A DNA stretch of 6,077 nt. It comes from CAYZUC01 sp964481705 (lineage in GTDB: Bacteria; Bacillota; Clostridia; Lachnospirales; Lachnospiraceae). Shown piece after piece: positions 1-5,798 of the stretch; position 1 is the stretch's first letter, and each line of letters starts with the position of its first letter. The notes beneath the pieces are model-generated. The model did no database searches, was not told where the DNA came from, and worked only from the letters and a program-made list of their open reading frames with translations. Where the stretch lies: positions 1-6,077 of the forward strand of contig CAYZUC010000137.1 of assembly GCA_964481705.1 (NCBI GenBank), given 5' to 3'. The position numbers and the translations under genes are program-made.

Positions 1-597
1 TTTCAATTTATCCCCATTATGTGAACAGTTATCCATACTGGTCATAGCTATTGGTGCCGCTCCATTCTGATATCTCTCGAGTAAAAGCTCCGTCATCTTA
101 CCCATGATATTCTCTGGTGGAAATACGGACAAATCTACTCCCTGTACAGAATATCCCTTTTCTGTAATGGTAAAGCTTGCAATCTGAAGAGATGGATTCC
201 GAAAGATTTCAACTAATCTGTCCCAGCTTGCAGCATCCTGTCTGTCTGCTGCGATAGATTCCGTAACACTCCCAATTACTTTCTTTTCTATAGAACCGTC
301 TGCCTTTAATACTACCAAAAGACTCAGACTCTCATATGGCTTATATGCTCGTTCAATGATTTCGTAATCAAATCCTTCTGCTGCGATAACGCCGCGGTCA
401 TATTCGCCCCTGTTGAGCAATTCATTCAAGACCGCAGCCGGAAAAGCACGAAAGATATTTCCGGTTCCAAAGTGAATCCATGTCGGTTCCTTTGCCGTCT
501 TATCACACAACGCCTGACGGTCATACTTCGGGAGTTCATAGCCTGTCTCTTCAAATTTCTGTCTCTGTTCTACCATATTTTTTTCTGATAAATTCAT
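1..597 (-). CDS. Mannitol dehydrogenase / fructuronate reductase family oxidoreductase, 5' part only
   Basis: The reading frame is open from an ATG at 597 to the window edge, giving the N-terminal 199 residues of a protein that in this family is usually about 480-540 residues long. Visible signatures are a Rossmann-type nucleotide-binding segment IHFGTGNIFRAF (residues 41-52), SFTITEKGY (141-149), typical of the family, and SMDNCSHNGDKL (187-198), matching the family's MDN-x-x-HNG signature. The C-terminal catalytic domain lies outside the window. Family members are cytoplasmic NAD(P)-dependent polyol or uronate reductases: fructuronate reductase (UxuB, fructuronate to mannonate), tagaturonate reductase or mannitol 2-dehydrogenase. 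A GntR-type operator upstream, shared with the neighbouring esterase gene, favours a hexuronate role, but the substrate cannot be settled from half a protein. An AGGA about 10 bases before the ATG is a modest ribosome binding site. The family call is firm; the exact enzyme is an inference. Confidence 0.88.
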   Translation of the reverse strand, partial: MNLSEKNMVEQRQKFEETGYELPKYDRQALCDKTAKEPTWIHFGTGNIFRAFPAAVLNELLNRGEYDRGVIAAEGFDYEIIERAYKPYESLSLLVVLKADGSIEKKVIGSVTESIAADRQDAASWDRLVEIFRNPSLQIASFTITEKGYSVQGVDLSVFPPENIMGKMTELLLERYQNGAAPIAMTSMDNCSHNGDKLK

Positions 598-610
598 AGC
601 ATTATAATCC

Positions 611-629
611 TACTGATATGTAATCAGTA
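611..629 (-). repeat. Inverted repeat / small hairpin in the leader of the dehydrogenase gene
   Basis: Perfect 7-base arms TACTGAT and ATCAGTA are separated by five bases. In the transcript of the dehydrogenase gene the hairpin would end on the A of the AGGA ribosome binding site, so it could affect translation. It could equally be a second regulator half-site pair, because ATCAGTA also occurs beside the operator of the esterase gene (2724-2730). Function is not established. Confidence 0.4.
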
Positions 630-645
630 TTTTTCCTTCCTTGCA

Positions 646-661
646 TACTTGTATACTAGTA
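646..661. promoter_or_regulatory. GntR-type operator upstream of the dehydrogenase gene
   Basis: TACTTGTATACTAGTA is palindromic at 14 of 16 positions and is centred on GTATAC. The TTGTATACAA core is characteristic of operators bound by FadR/UxuR-like GntR regulators. It agrees at 14 of 16 positions with the site at 2707-2722 before the esterase gene, which argues that one regulator controls both. It ends 48 bases before the ATG. No good -35/-10 pair could be recognised next to it, so the local promoter is not assigned. No terminator is visible between the esterase stop and this site, so read-through from the esterase is possible. The regulator itself is not in the window. Confidence 0.6.
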
Positions 662-743
662 CAGTATCATCTTATCCCCTCAATTACTATATGTAATTTT
701 GACAATTCTACAGAATTATTTTGTTAGATTTCAACAACACCCT

Positions 744-2642
744 CTACTTTACGTCTATGGCAAAGGAACCTGCGATTACACCATATTCATTTACCAAGTC
801 ATAATACTCGGGATAATCCTCCCAATCATAAACAATACGAAGCTCTTTCTGCCCTTGCAGCTCCTTCGGCACCATCACAGTAACCGTATCCTTTTCCAGA
901 TATGCTTTCGCATCCATTCTGTCCTTTTTTTCTACAATGATTTTCTCATGAAGCGGAACAAACTGGAATCCACGAATCTCCTTCTTTGTCCTTTGATTCA
1001 TATGTAGAAAGGTAATCTTCCATTCCGTTTCTGTGCATGTCACTTTATCCGGAACAGGCATCTCATAATGTGTCTCTTCACCGAACAATTCTTTCTTTAC
1101 TGCATTCGCAAGACGTACTCCAACTGCTTTTTTATTCTGTGGATGTAAATCGCAATACTCTCCAACGTCCATAGAGGGCACAACATAAACATCCTCAATA
1201 GAAAGGCATTGTCTCTGCTCATCACGGATTCTTCCCCAACCACTGTCTCTGCGTTCCATGTATTCATTATCATATACCGGATCACGGAATCCCGAAATCT
1301 GCACCATAAAAAACGGTATCGTTACACCAAAGTATTCCCTCCACTTTTTTACTAACGCACGGAATAAAATCAGATGCTGATCCGGTGCCTGATCGCTACT
1401 TTCTCCCTGATACCACAATACTGCACGAAATGCTGTGTTTTTCAAAGGTGCCAGTGATGAATTGAAAAGCCCAACTGGGAGTAACGGGGGAAATAATACT
1501 ACTGGCTTGGGTTCTGCAATCGTATGACCCACTCGATAATACCAAGTACCCGACAAATCAATCTTTTTCCTTCCATCAAATAAGTGATATGGCATTCCTC
1601 GCACAAAGCCTCCATTAATGCCTTCAATCTCCATTCGTACTGTTACTATGTTCTTCCCTTTACGCAGTATACCGGAAGGAATCGGGTACTTACGTGGTGG
1701 ATAGCGGTAACAGGTCTCACCTACCTTTTTTCCATTTATCCATACTTCATCCGATTCAATAATTGCTCCAAGGTAAATATAGGCTTTCTCATCATCAAAA
1801 TCTGCCAGCTCGAACTCTCGGTAGAAAATCAGAGAGCCATGGAAATCCTTCCATCCAAGTTCAGCCACCATACACGGAATTGTCATTTCGGTCAATCCCT
1901 CAGGAACTTTATCCTCTGCAATAAAATCCTTATCTGCAATCTGAGCACGCCATTTTTGAGCTGCCTCTTCCTGACCCTCAAGAAATTTATGAAACTGATC
2001 AATATCCATAAAGTCACGGATCTTATCTTCATAATTGCCATACTGTCTCAATGTCTCTCGATCCAACCATGCCTCTACCGTACTTCCTCCAACTGCTGTC
2101 ATCACAAGTCCGATTGCAACCTTTTCTTTTTCAAACATGTCCTTGGCAAAAAAAAGACCTGCCGCCGAGAAATTCATAATATGGTTTTCATCTGCCGGCG
2201 TCCATTCTCCAACATCAAAATACTCCTGCTGTTCATCAAAAGAACGAAAATCCATTGGTACCAGAAATTGTCGCACCAACGGAAGCCTTGTGGCGGCTAC
2301 TTCATCAGCAGATACATCAAGCGTCCGTCGAATGGGAAGTTCCATATTGGACTGACCGGACAGCAAATACACATCACCAATCCAAATATCCTGAATCACT
2401 TTTTGAAACGTTTCCTCATCTCCATTGTCGCACCTAATCGTCATAGAATACGGTCCACCCGCCTTCATTGCCGGAATGGTAACCACAAAGTGACCATCCT
2501 CTCCGATGACAGACTGATACATCTTGTCTCGGAAATCAACGGTCACTTGATGTCCAATCTCATTCATTTCTTCCCCATAAATCCGATTTTCACATTCTCT
2601 CTGCAAAATCATTCCATCGCAAAATATCGCTGATAATTTCAT
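744..2642 (-). CDS. Sialate O-acetylesterase-like SGNH carbohydrate esterase, intracellular
   Basis: Encodes about 632 residues of the sialate O-acetylesterase (SASA, SGNH hydrolase) family, which removes O-acetyl groups from sugars. In the numbering from the preferred start, SGQSNMEL (95-102) carries the nucleophile Ser98, GGSTVEAW (185-192) is the second conserved block, WYQGES (410-415) is the third, and DLHP (498-501) supplies Asp498 and His500. Between the second and third blocks, roughly residues 255-370, lies an inserted beta-sandwich resembling the sugar-binding jelly roll of glycoside hydrolases, with FYREFEL and EVWINGKKVG. There is no signal peptide, so the enzyme should act on imported oligosaccharides. 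An ATG 12 bases upstream (2654) is also in frame, but GGAG at 2649-2652 is spaced six bases from the ATG at 2642, which is therefore preferred. Pairing with a uronate-type reductase suggests an acetylated hemicellulose or uronic-acid substrate rather than sialic acid; this is inference. Confidence 0.9.
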   Translation of the reverse strand: MKLSAIFCDGMILQRECENRIYGEEMNEIGHQVTVDFRDKMYQSVIGEDGHFVVTIPAMKAGGPYSMTIRCDNGDEETFQKVIQDIWIGDVYLLSGQSNMELPIRRTLDVSADEVAATRLPLVRQFLVPMDFRSFDEQQEYFDVGEWTPADENHIMNFSAAGLFFAKDMFEKEKVAIGLVMTAVGGSTVEAWLDRETLRQYGNYEDKIRDFMDIDQFHKFLEGQEEAAQKWRAQIADKDFIAEDKVPEGLTEMTIPCMVAELGWKDFHGSLIFYREFELADFDDEKAYIYLGAIIESDEVWINGKKVGETCYRYPPRKYPIPSGILRKGKNIVTVRMEIEGINGGFVRGMPYHLFDGRKKIDLSGTWYYRVGHTIAEPKPVVLFPPLLPVGLFNSSLAPLKNTAFRAVLWYQGESSDQAPDQHLILFRALVKKWREYFGVTIPFFMVQISGFRDPVYDNEYMERRDSGWGRIRDEQRQCLSIEDVYVVPSMDVGEYCDLHPQNKKAVGVRLANAVKKELFGEETHYEMPVPDKVTCTETEWKITFLHMNQRTKKEIRGFQFVPLHEKIIVEKKDRMDAKAYLEKDTVTVMVPKELQGQKELRIVYDWEDYPEYYDLVNEYGVIAGSFAIDVK

Positions 2643-2706
2643 AGTCTTCTCCATCCTTGCGTTTTACTTTTTCTGTTTGGTTTATACCATTTCTGCTAAG
2701 AAATAG

Positions 2707-2722
2707 TCCTTGTATACAAGTA
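2707..2722. promoter_or_regulatory. GntR-type operator upstream of the esterase gene
   Basis: The core CTTGTATACAAG (2709-2720) is a perfect 12-base palindrome of the GntR/FadR-UxuR operator type. It lies about 15 bases downstream of the -10 element at 2736-2741, at roughly +9 to +20 of the predicted transcript. A bound repressor there would block initiation or early elongation. The near copy at 646-661 indicates a shared regulon. Confidence 0.65.
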
Positions 2723-2735
2723 TATCAGTAGCTTT

Positions 2736-2764
2736 ATCATAAAACATTTTTAGAGATTTGTAAA
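2736..2764 (-). promoter_or_regulatory. Sigma-A type promoter of the esterase gene
   Basis: Read on the minus strand, TTTACA (2759-2764) and TATGAT (2736-2741) are separated by exactly 17 bases; each hexamer matches consensus at five of six positions. Transcription should begin near 2729, giving a leader of about 87 bases that contains the operator and the ribosome binding site. No SRAP terminator is visible upstream, so some read-through from that gene is possible. Confidence 0.65.
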
Positions 2765-2791
2765 TCCATATATCATGATTTCGTTACATTT

Positions 2792-3379
2792 CTATAATGG
2801 AAGACGCATCTGTTCCATTGGAGTGAATCTCTGTAAAAGAGGGGGTACTATTTTCAGAAGCTCTCCTACCGAATCCGTCTTCCCGAGCCAGATTCCTGCT
2901 TGTTCTTTTGGAAAAATCAACGGCATTCTGTTATGAACCGGCTTCATGGATTCATTTGCCTGTGTTGTCAGAACCACAAAGCATGGGGTATCGCCATAAT
3001 CGTGGTAAAGACCAGCCATATACATAGTCTTGTTTTGATACTTGAAGGTATATTTCGTCTTATCCCTGTCCCACTCATAGAATCCTGAGGACGGAATTAA
3101 ACACCTGCGATAAATCACATCTTCAGAAAACATACGCTTGGTTAACGCACTTTCGGCCCGCGCATTAATGACACGCTTACTGTTCGAGCCCGAACGTTGA
3201 AAGCTCATCGGATACCCCCATTGCAAGAACTCCACCTTATGCTCTCCTTGGATACTCCGTATAACAGGCGCTTTTTCACTCGGATATACATCACCACGCT
3301 TCACCTTTTGGTCTATCTGATGTAAGATTCTTTCAATATCTCTTGCTGTTTCATCATCCACAAAATACCTACCGCACAT
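2792..3379 (-). CDS. SRAP domain protein (YedK/HMCES family), abasic-site DNA-protein crosslinker
   Basis: Encodes 195 residues starting MCGRYF. SRAP proteins bind abasic sites in single-stranded DNA and form a thiazolidine crosslink through Cys2 after removal of Met1, shielding the lesion from cleavage. The expected active-site residues are all visible: Cys2, Asn72 in NARAE (72-76), Glu102 in SSGFYEW (97-103) and His149 in VHNRMP (148-153). The open frame extends 31 codons further upstream (to 3472), but that start would bury Cys2. GGAGG at 3386-3390, six bases before the ATG at 3379, confirms the shorter form. Length is normal for a bacterial SRAP protein (about 190-230). Bacterial members are often linked to the SOS response, but no GAAC-N4-GTTC LexA box was found upstream. 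The gene diverges from the tRNA-Pro gene. Identification is firm. Confidence 0.94.
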   Translation of the reverse strand: MCGRYFVDDETARDIERILHQIDQKVKRGDVYPSEKAPVIRSIQGEHKVEFLQWGYPMSFQRSGSNSKRVINARAESALTKRMFSEDVIYRRCLIPSSGFYEWDRDKTKYTFKYQNKTMYMAGLYHDYGDTPCFVVLTTQANESMKPVHNRMPLIFPKEQAGIWLGKTDSVGELLKIVPPLLQRFTPMEQMRLPL

Positions 3380-3385
3380 AGGAAT

Positions 3386-3390
3386 CCTCC
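3386..3390 (-). promoter_or_regulatory. Ribosome binding site that fixes the SRAP start
   Basis: A perfect GGAGG on the minus strand lies six bases before the ATG-TGC of the SRAP gene. It excludes the in-frame upstream ATG at 3472 as the main start and preserves the catalytic Cys2. Confidence 0.85.
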
Positions 3391-3407
3391 ATTTCCAAAT
3401 CTCCATA

Positions 3408-3436
3408 TTGACAAAAAGATTGTTATCTTTTATACT
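3408..3436 (+). promoter_or_regulatory. Strong sigma-A type promoter of the tRNA-Pro gene
   Basis: TTGACA (3408-3413), a perfect -35, is followed after exactly 17 bases by TATACT (3431-3436), a five-of-six -10. Transcription should start near 3443, about 36 bases before the tRNA. This is the best promoter in the window and suits a stable RNA. It lies between the divergent SRAP and tRNA genes. Confidence 0.8.
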
Positions 3437-3460
3437 AATATCTGTTGTGGAAAAGAACAA
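3432..3460 (-). promoter_or_regulatory. Possible promoter of the SRAP gene
   Basis: On the minus strand TTGTTC (3455-3460) and TAGTAT (3432-3437) are 17 bases apart, and the start codon would be about 45 bases downstream of initiation. The hexamers are weak (three and four of six). The -10 overlaps the -10 of the tRNA promoter on the other strand, so the two would compete. Tentative. Confidence 0.3.
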
Positions 3461-3478
3461 GTTATTTCGCATAATTTT

Positions 3479-3553
3479 CGGGGTGTGGCTCAGTTTGGCT
3501 AGAGCGCTATCTTAGGGAGGTAGAGGCCGCGTGTTCGAATCACGTCACTCCGA
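3479..3553 (+). tRNA. tRNA-Pro, anticodon AGG
   Basis: A complete cloverleaf of 75 bases. The acceptor stem CGGGGTG pairs with CACTCCG (one G-T), with discriminator A73 at 3553. The D stem is GCTC/GAGC with GG in the loop. The anticodon stem CTATC/GGTAG closes the loop TTAGGGA, placing AGG at 3514-3516. The variable loop is AGGCC and the T arm is GCGTG-TTCGAAT-CACGT. C1-G72, A73 and G37 are normal proline tRNA identity features. The A at the first anticodon position is uncommon for bacterial tRNA-Pro and would be expected to be deaminated to inosine. The next bases are CTA, so CCA is not encoded and must be added after transcription. The gene has its own promoter and terminator. Confidence 0.93.
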
Positions 3554-3557
3554 CTAG

Positions 3558-3586
3558 AAAAACGTATCCGTTTGGATACGTTTTTT
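3558..3586 (+). terminator. Intrinsic terminator of the tRNA-Pro gene
   Basis: AACGTATCC (3561-3569) and GGATACGTT (3574-3582) pair perfectly around a GTTT loop, and the stem can be extended by flanking A and T residues. The T tract follows at 3581-3586. It begins only a few bases after the tRNA, so the transcript is probably monocistronic. Confidence 0.9.
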
Positions 3587-3660
3587 GTGTTATCTGTTTC
3601 ATTCTTTCCTTATTTCTATAATTATAAACTTTATTTAATAGTTATTTTAGATTTAAAACA

Positions 3661-3689
3661 TTGATTTATACGGTCTTTGACAGTAGTAT
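3661..3689 (+). promoter_or_regulatory. Possible promoter of the flavodoxin gene
   Basis: TTGATT (3661-3666) and TAGTAT (3684-3689) are 17 bases apart, each matching consensus at four of six positions. Initiation near 3696 would leave a leader of about 60 bases before the preferred ATG. The AT-rich stretch from 3587 also contains TATAAT (3617-3622), but without a convincing -35. Nothing else was recognised between the tRNA terminator and the gene. Tentative. Confidence 0.3.
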
Positions 3690-3756
3690 GAGTATAGACA
3701 GCAACGAACAGCGTTTTGACTATTTATCGACTCGAATGCAGAAACGGGGACATCAT

Positions 3757-4260
3757 ATGTTAGATTACATTGTACTCTATCAGAGCGAAACCGGTAATAC
3801 CGGAAAAATCGCAACCGAGATTTTCTCAGCTCTTCCCGGACGAGATAAAGATTTAGTCCGTGTTGATATAACTGCTCCGATTCCCGATGCAAAGAATTAT
3901 TTTATTGGGTTTGGTGTTAACAGAGGCACCTGTAATATGGAAGTAGCAGATTTGATTAGCGAGATTCATGGGAAGAAGATTTCACTGTTTGCTACCTGCG
4001 GTGCTAATCCTATTCCTGAGTATAAAAAAGAAATTGAAGCCAAAGTAACCGTTTGGATTGATGAAGACAATGAATACGGTGGATTTTACTTATGTCAGGG
4101 CAAGATGCCGTGTGATATGCGTGCCAAGTACGAGAGCATGCGAAATGGTTCCAATGACGCTAAGATTAACGCAATGATTCGCAATTTTGAAGAGGCTAAG
4201 CTACATCCGGACCTAAATGATTTGCAAATGGCAAGAGAATTTGCAACCCAACGTGTCTAA
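3757..4260 (+). CDS. Short-chain flavodoxin family protein
   Basis: Encodes 167 residues with a flavodoxin fold. The first beta strand MLDYIVLYQ leads into the FMN phosphate-binding loop SETGNT (10-15). NYFIGFGVNRGTCN (near residues 50-65), KISLFATCGANP and GGFYLCQGKMP follow, a pattern seen in clostridial flavodoxin-domain proteins of the flavodoxin_3 type. Such proteins bind FMN in the cytoplasm and carry one or two electrons between redox partners, sometimes to a dedicated reductase. No partner gene lies beside it, so its electron acceptor is unknown. The frame is open from a TTG at 3661, but the preceding 32 residues do not look like flavodoxin sequence. GGGGA at 3746-3750, six bases before the ATG at 3757, supports the shorter start, where the fold begins at once. 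It converges on the HAD phosphatase gene with 11 bases between stop codons. Confidence 0.85.
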   Translation: MLDYIVLYQSETGNTGKIATEIFSALPGRDKDLVRVDITAPIPDAKNYFIGFGVNRGTCNMEVADLISEIHGKKISLFATCGANPIPEYKKEIEAKVTVWIDEDNEYGGFYLCQGKMPCDMRAKYESMRNGSNDAKINAMIRNFEEAKLHPDLNDLQMAREFATQRV

Positions 4261-4271
4261 TTCCCTCTCTC

Positions 4272-5075
4272 TTATATAATCTTTCTACTAGCAACTCTGG
4301 TAAATATTTCGTTTGCCAGGGTTGCTTTGTATTTACACACATCCATTACTTCCGACTGGGCTCCATCTACACAGCAAGGATAACCTACCAAACGCAACAT
4401 CTCTAAATCATTAAAATGATCCCCTACTGCCAGCATATTCTCCATCGGAATACTACAAGCTCTCGAAAGGACCTCAATTCCAGTTCCCTTCGTAATTCCC
4501 TTTGGCATCATATCGAGCCATGCCAATCCACTGGTAACTACATGAACTCTATCTCCAAACACATCCTCAAAATGTGCAGCATATGGTTCAATTCCATCGG
4601 GGTGGTATACTGAGATTTTAAAATATGGTTCCTTCACCAAAAGAGTATTCTCCATCACTGTAGTATGATTTTTAACATGATGATTCATATACTCGGCAAA
4701 CTCCGGATTCTTGGGTTCGATGTAGCAAGTATCATCACCCGATACCAATACCTCACATCCATCCATCTGACGAATATCCTGAATAATTTCCTCTCCTATC
4801 TGTCGTTCCATATAAGCATGATATAATACTTTATCATGATAAATCACTCGGCATCCGTTTTCACAGATATATGCTATATCATCAGCTACTTCGTGAAACA
4901 GTGCCCGCAAATTCGCATACTGCCTGCCACTTGCGGCTACAAAGATGCCTCCCTTAGCAGTAAATTCCCGTATGAAAGGAATCACATCATCTGGAAGACG
5001 CTTCTCTTTTCCTATTAGTAATGTACCATCCAAGTCGCTGGCTATTAGTCGTATCGTATTTGTCTGCGTATTCAT
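4272..5075 (-). CDS. Cof-type HAD-IIB family phosphatase
   Basis: Encodes 267 residues, a usual length for Cof/YbiV-type HAD hydrolases. The four HAD motifs are present: DLDGT (14-18) with nucleophile Asp14 and acid/base Asp16; AASGR (47-51) with Ser49; PKGITKG (191-197) with Lys196; and GDHFNDLEML (218-227) with Asp219 and Asp223 for magnesium. Residues from about 85 to 190 form the C2-type cap that sets substrate choice. These soluble enzymes remove phosphate from sugar phosphates, FMN or cofactor intermediates, and the substrate cannot be read from sequence. The start is supported by GAGGG at 5080-5084, four bases before the ATG. No convincing promoter was found between the gene and the terminator of the upstream DUF975 gene, so it may depend on read-through or on a promoter not recognised here. 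Confidence 0.92.
   Translation of the reverse strand: MNTQTNTIRLIASDLDGTLLIGKEKRLPDDVIPFIREFTAKGGIFVAASGRQYANLRALFHEVADDIAYICENGCRVIYHDKVLYHAYMERQIGEEIIQDIRQMDGCEVLVSGDDTCYIEPKNPEFAEYMNHHVKNHTTVMENTLLVKEPYFKISVYHPDGIEPYAAHFEDVFGDRVHVVTSGLAWLDMMPKGITKGTGIEVLSRACSIPMENMLAVGDHFNDLEMLRLVGYPCCVDGAQSEVMDVCKYKATLANEIFTRVASRKII
4291..4334 (+). terminator. Likely intrinsic terminator of the flavodoxin transcript, inside the HAD gene
   Basis: GCAACTCTGG (4291-4300) and CCAGGGTTGC (4316-4325) pair over ten positions with one G-U, around a 15-base loop, and are followed on the plus strand by TTTGTATTT (4326-4334). It is oriented to end plus-strand transcripts only; the minus-strand reading has no T tract after the stem. 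It overlaps the codons for the last part of the HAD protein. The long loop and interrupted T tract make it moderate in strength. Confidence 0.55.
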
Positions 5076-5089
5076 AGTACCCTCATTTC

Positions 5090-5115
5090 TTTGTCAAAAA
5101 ACCATCTTTGACAAA
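5090..5115. repeat. Perfect inverted repeat in the HAD gene leader
   Basis: TTTGTCAAA (5090-5098) and TTTGACAAA (5107-5115) are perfect reverse complements, separated by eight bases. The repeat ends six bases before the HAD ribosome binding site. Its distal arm shares three bases with the T tract of the terminator at 5113-5153. There is no T tract in either direction after this second stem, so it is not itself a terminator. It could be a regulator-binding site or an RNA hairpin. Confidence 0.5.
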
Positions 5116-5153
5116 AAAAACTGTTGCAAAGCAGAATCTCCACTTTGCAACAG
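5113..5153 (-). terminator. Strong intrinsic terminator of the DUF975 gene
   Basis: On the minus strand CTGTTGCAAAG (5143-5153) pairs perfectly over 11 bases with CTTTGCAACAG (5121-5131) across an 11-base loop. A run of eight T residues (5113-5120) follows directly. It starts 15 bases after the DUF975 stop codon and separates that gene from the HAD phosphatase. Confidence 0.9.
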
Positions 5154-5168
5154 CTTGATTTACGTGTA

Positions 5169-5798
5169 TTACATAGTTCCCTGAGTAGGCTGTGCGTCAT
5201 ATCCATTATTGGAGGGCTGAACAGTCTGACCAGAAACCATATGATAGTAGTTAATTACTGTCATTGACATATAAGGAGCAACATAAATTCCTGCCAATCC
5301 TAATGTAATAAACATTAATAAGAACCAAGGAATAAAGGAAAGCATTAATACAAATAACTCCCATTTATGTCCATCCATCATTCTCTTACTTTCGTTAATT
5401 GCCTCTGTTGCTGTCATATCAGGATTCTCTGCCAAAATGTAAAAAGTCATGGAATAAGAAAATGCTTTAATATAACCAGGAATGATAAATAACAAAGACC
5501 ACAACATTGTGAAGAGACCTACTAAGAAAAATGCTTTAAATATTCTCCACCAGTCCTTTACGCACTGAAAAACATCTCCCACCTCTGGGTTCTTGCCATT
5601 TGCAATTCCAAGATAAATCATTATCAGACCCATTGATAATGACGGTCCAAATAAAGTAACCGCGATACTTCCTGCGAATGGAATAAGCCCTGCGACAAAT
5701 CCGATTCCACAGATCACCAAGCTACATACAAATAAGATTCCAATTCTTCCTTTAATTTGGTCTTTTGCCATTTGCTTTAATTCTGCTCTAGTATACAT
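5169..5798 (-). CDS. DUF975 family integral membrane protein
   Basis: Encodes 209 residues. After a basic amphipathic start, MYTRAELKQMAKDQIKGR, hydrophobic segments lie near residues 20-40, 44-66, 87-108 and 147-175, the last long enough for two passes. Family signatures include IIPGYIKAFSYSM (105-117), LAENPDMTATEAI (122-134), SKRMMDGHKWELF (137-149) and SFIPWFLL (154-161). The tail after about residue 188 is polar and rich in Q, N and P and is probably cytoplasmic. DUF975 proteins are common in Firmicutes cell membranes and have no established biochemical role. The open frame reaches upstream to 5846, but GAGGGAG at 5806-5812, seven bases before the ATG at 5798, and the usual MYTRAELK beginning support the shorter start. 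It has its own promoter and terminator, so it is probably transcribed alone, with possible read-through from rplT. Confidence 0.9.
   Translation of the reverse strand: MYTRAELKQMAKDQIKGRIGILFVCSLVICGIGFVAGLIPFAGSIAVTLFGPSLSMGLIMIYLGIANGKNPEVGDVFQCVKDWWRIFKAFFLVGLFTMLWSLLFIIPGYIKAFSYSMTFYILAENPDMTATEAINESKRMMDGHKWELFVLMLSFIPWFLLMFITLGLAGIYVAPYMSMTVINYYHMVSGQTVQPSNNGYDAQPTQGTM

Noticed and set aside
701..720. AATTCT-AC-AGAATT inverted repeat after the esterase gene as a terminator
   Set aside because: The stem is short and AT-only and has no proper T tract in the minus direction, so it is unlikely to stop transcription.
699..1007. A 102-codon plus-strand frame over the end of the esterase gene
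   Set aside because: Antisense to the esterase coding sequence, of low-complexity composition and with no recognisable domain.
1584..2633. A 349-codon open frame on the plus strand opposite the esterase gene
   Set aside because: It lies wholly antisense to a gene with clear SGNH motifs. Its product is rich in H, S, I, C and R without a recognisable fold, as expected from reading a real gene backwards.
3450..3470. Possible LexA (SOS) box before the SRAP gene, GAACAAGTTATTTC
   Set aside because: The second half does not read GTTC at the required spacing, so it is not a recognisable LexA site.
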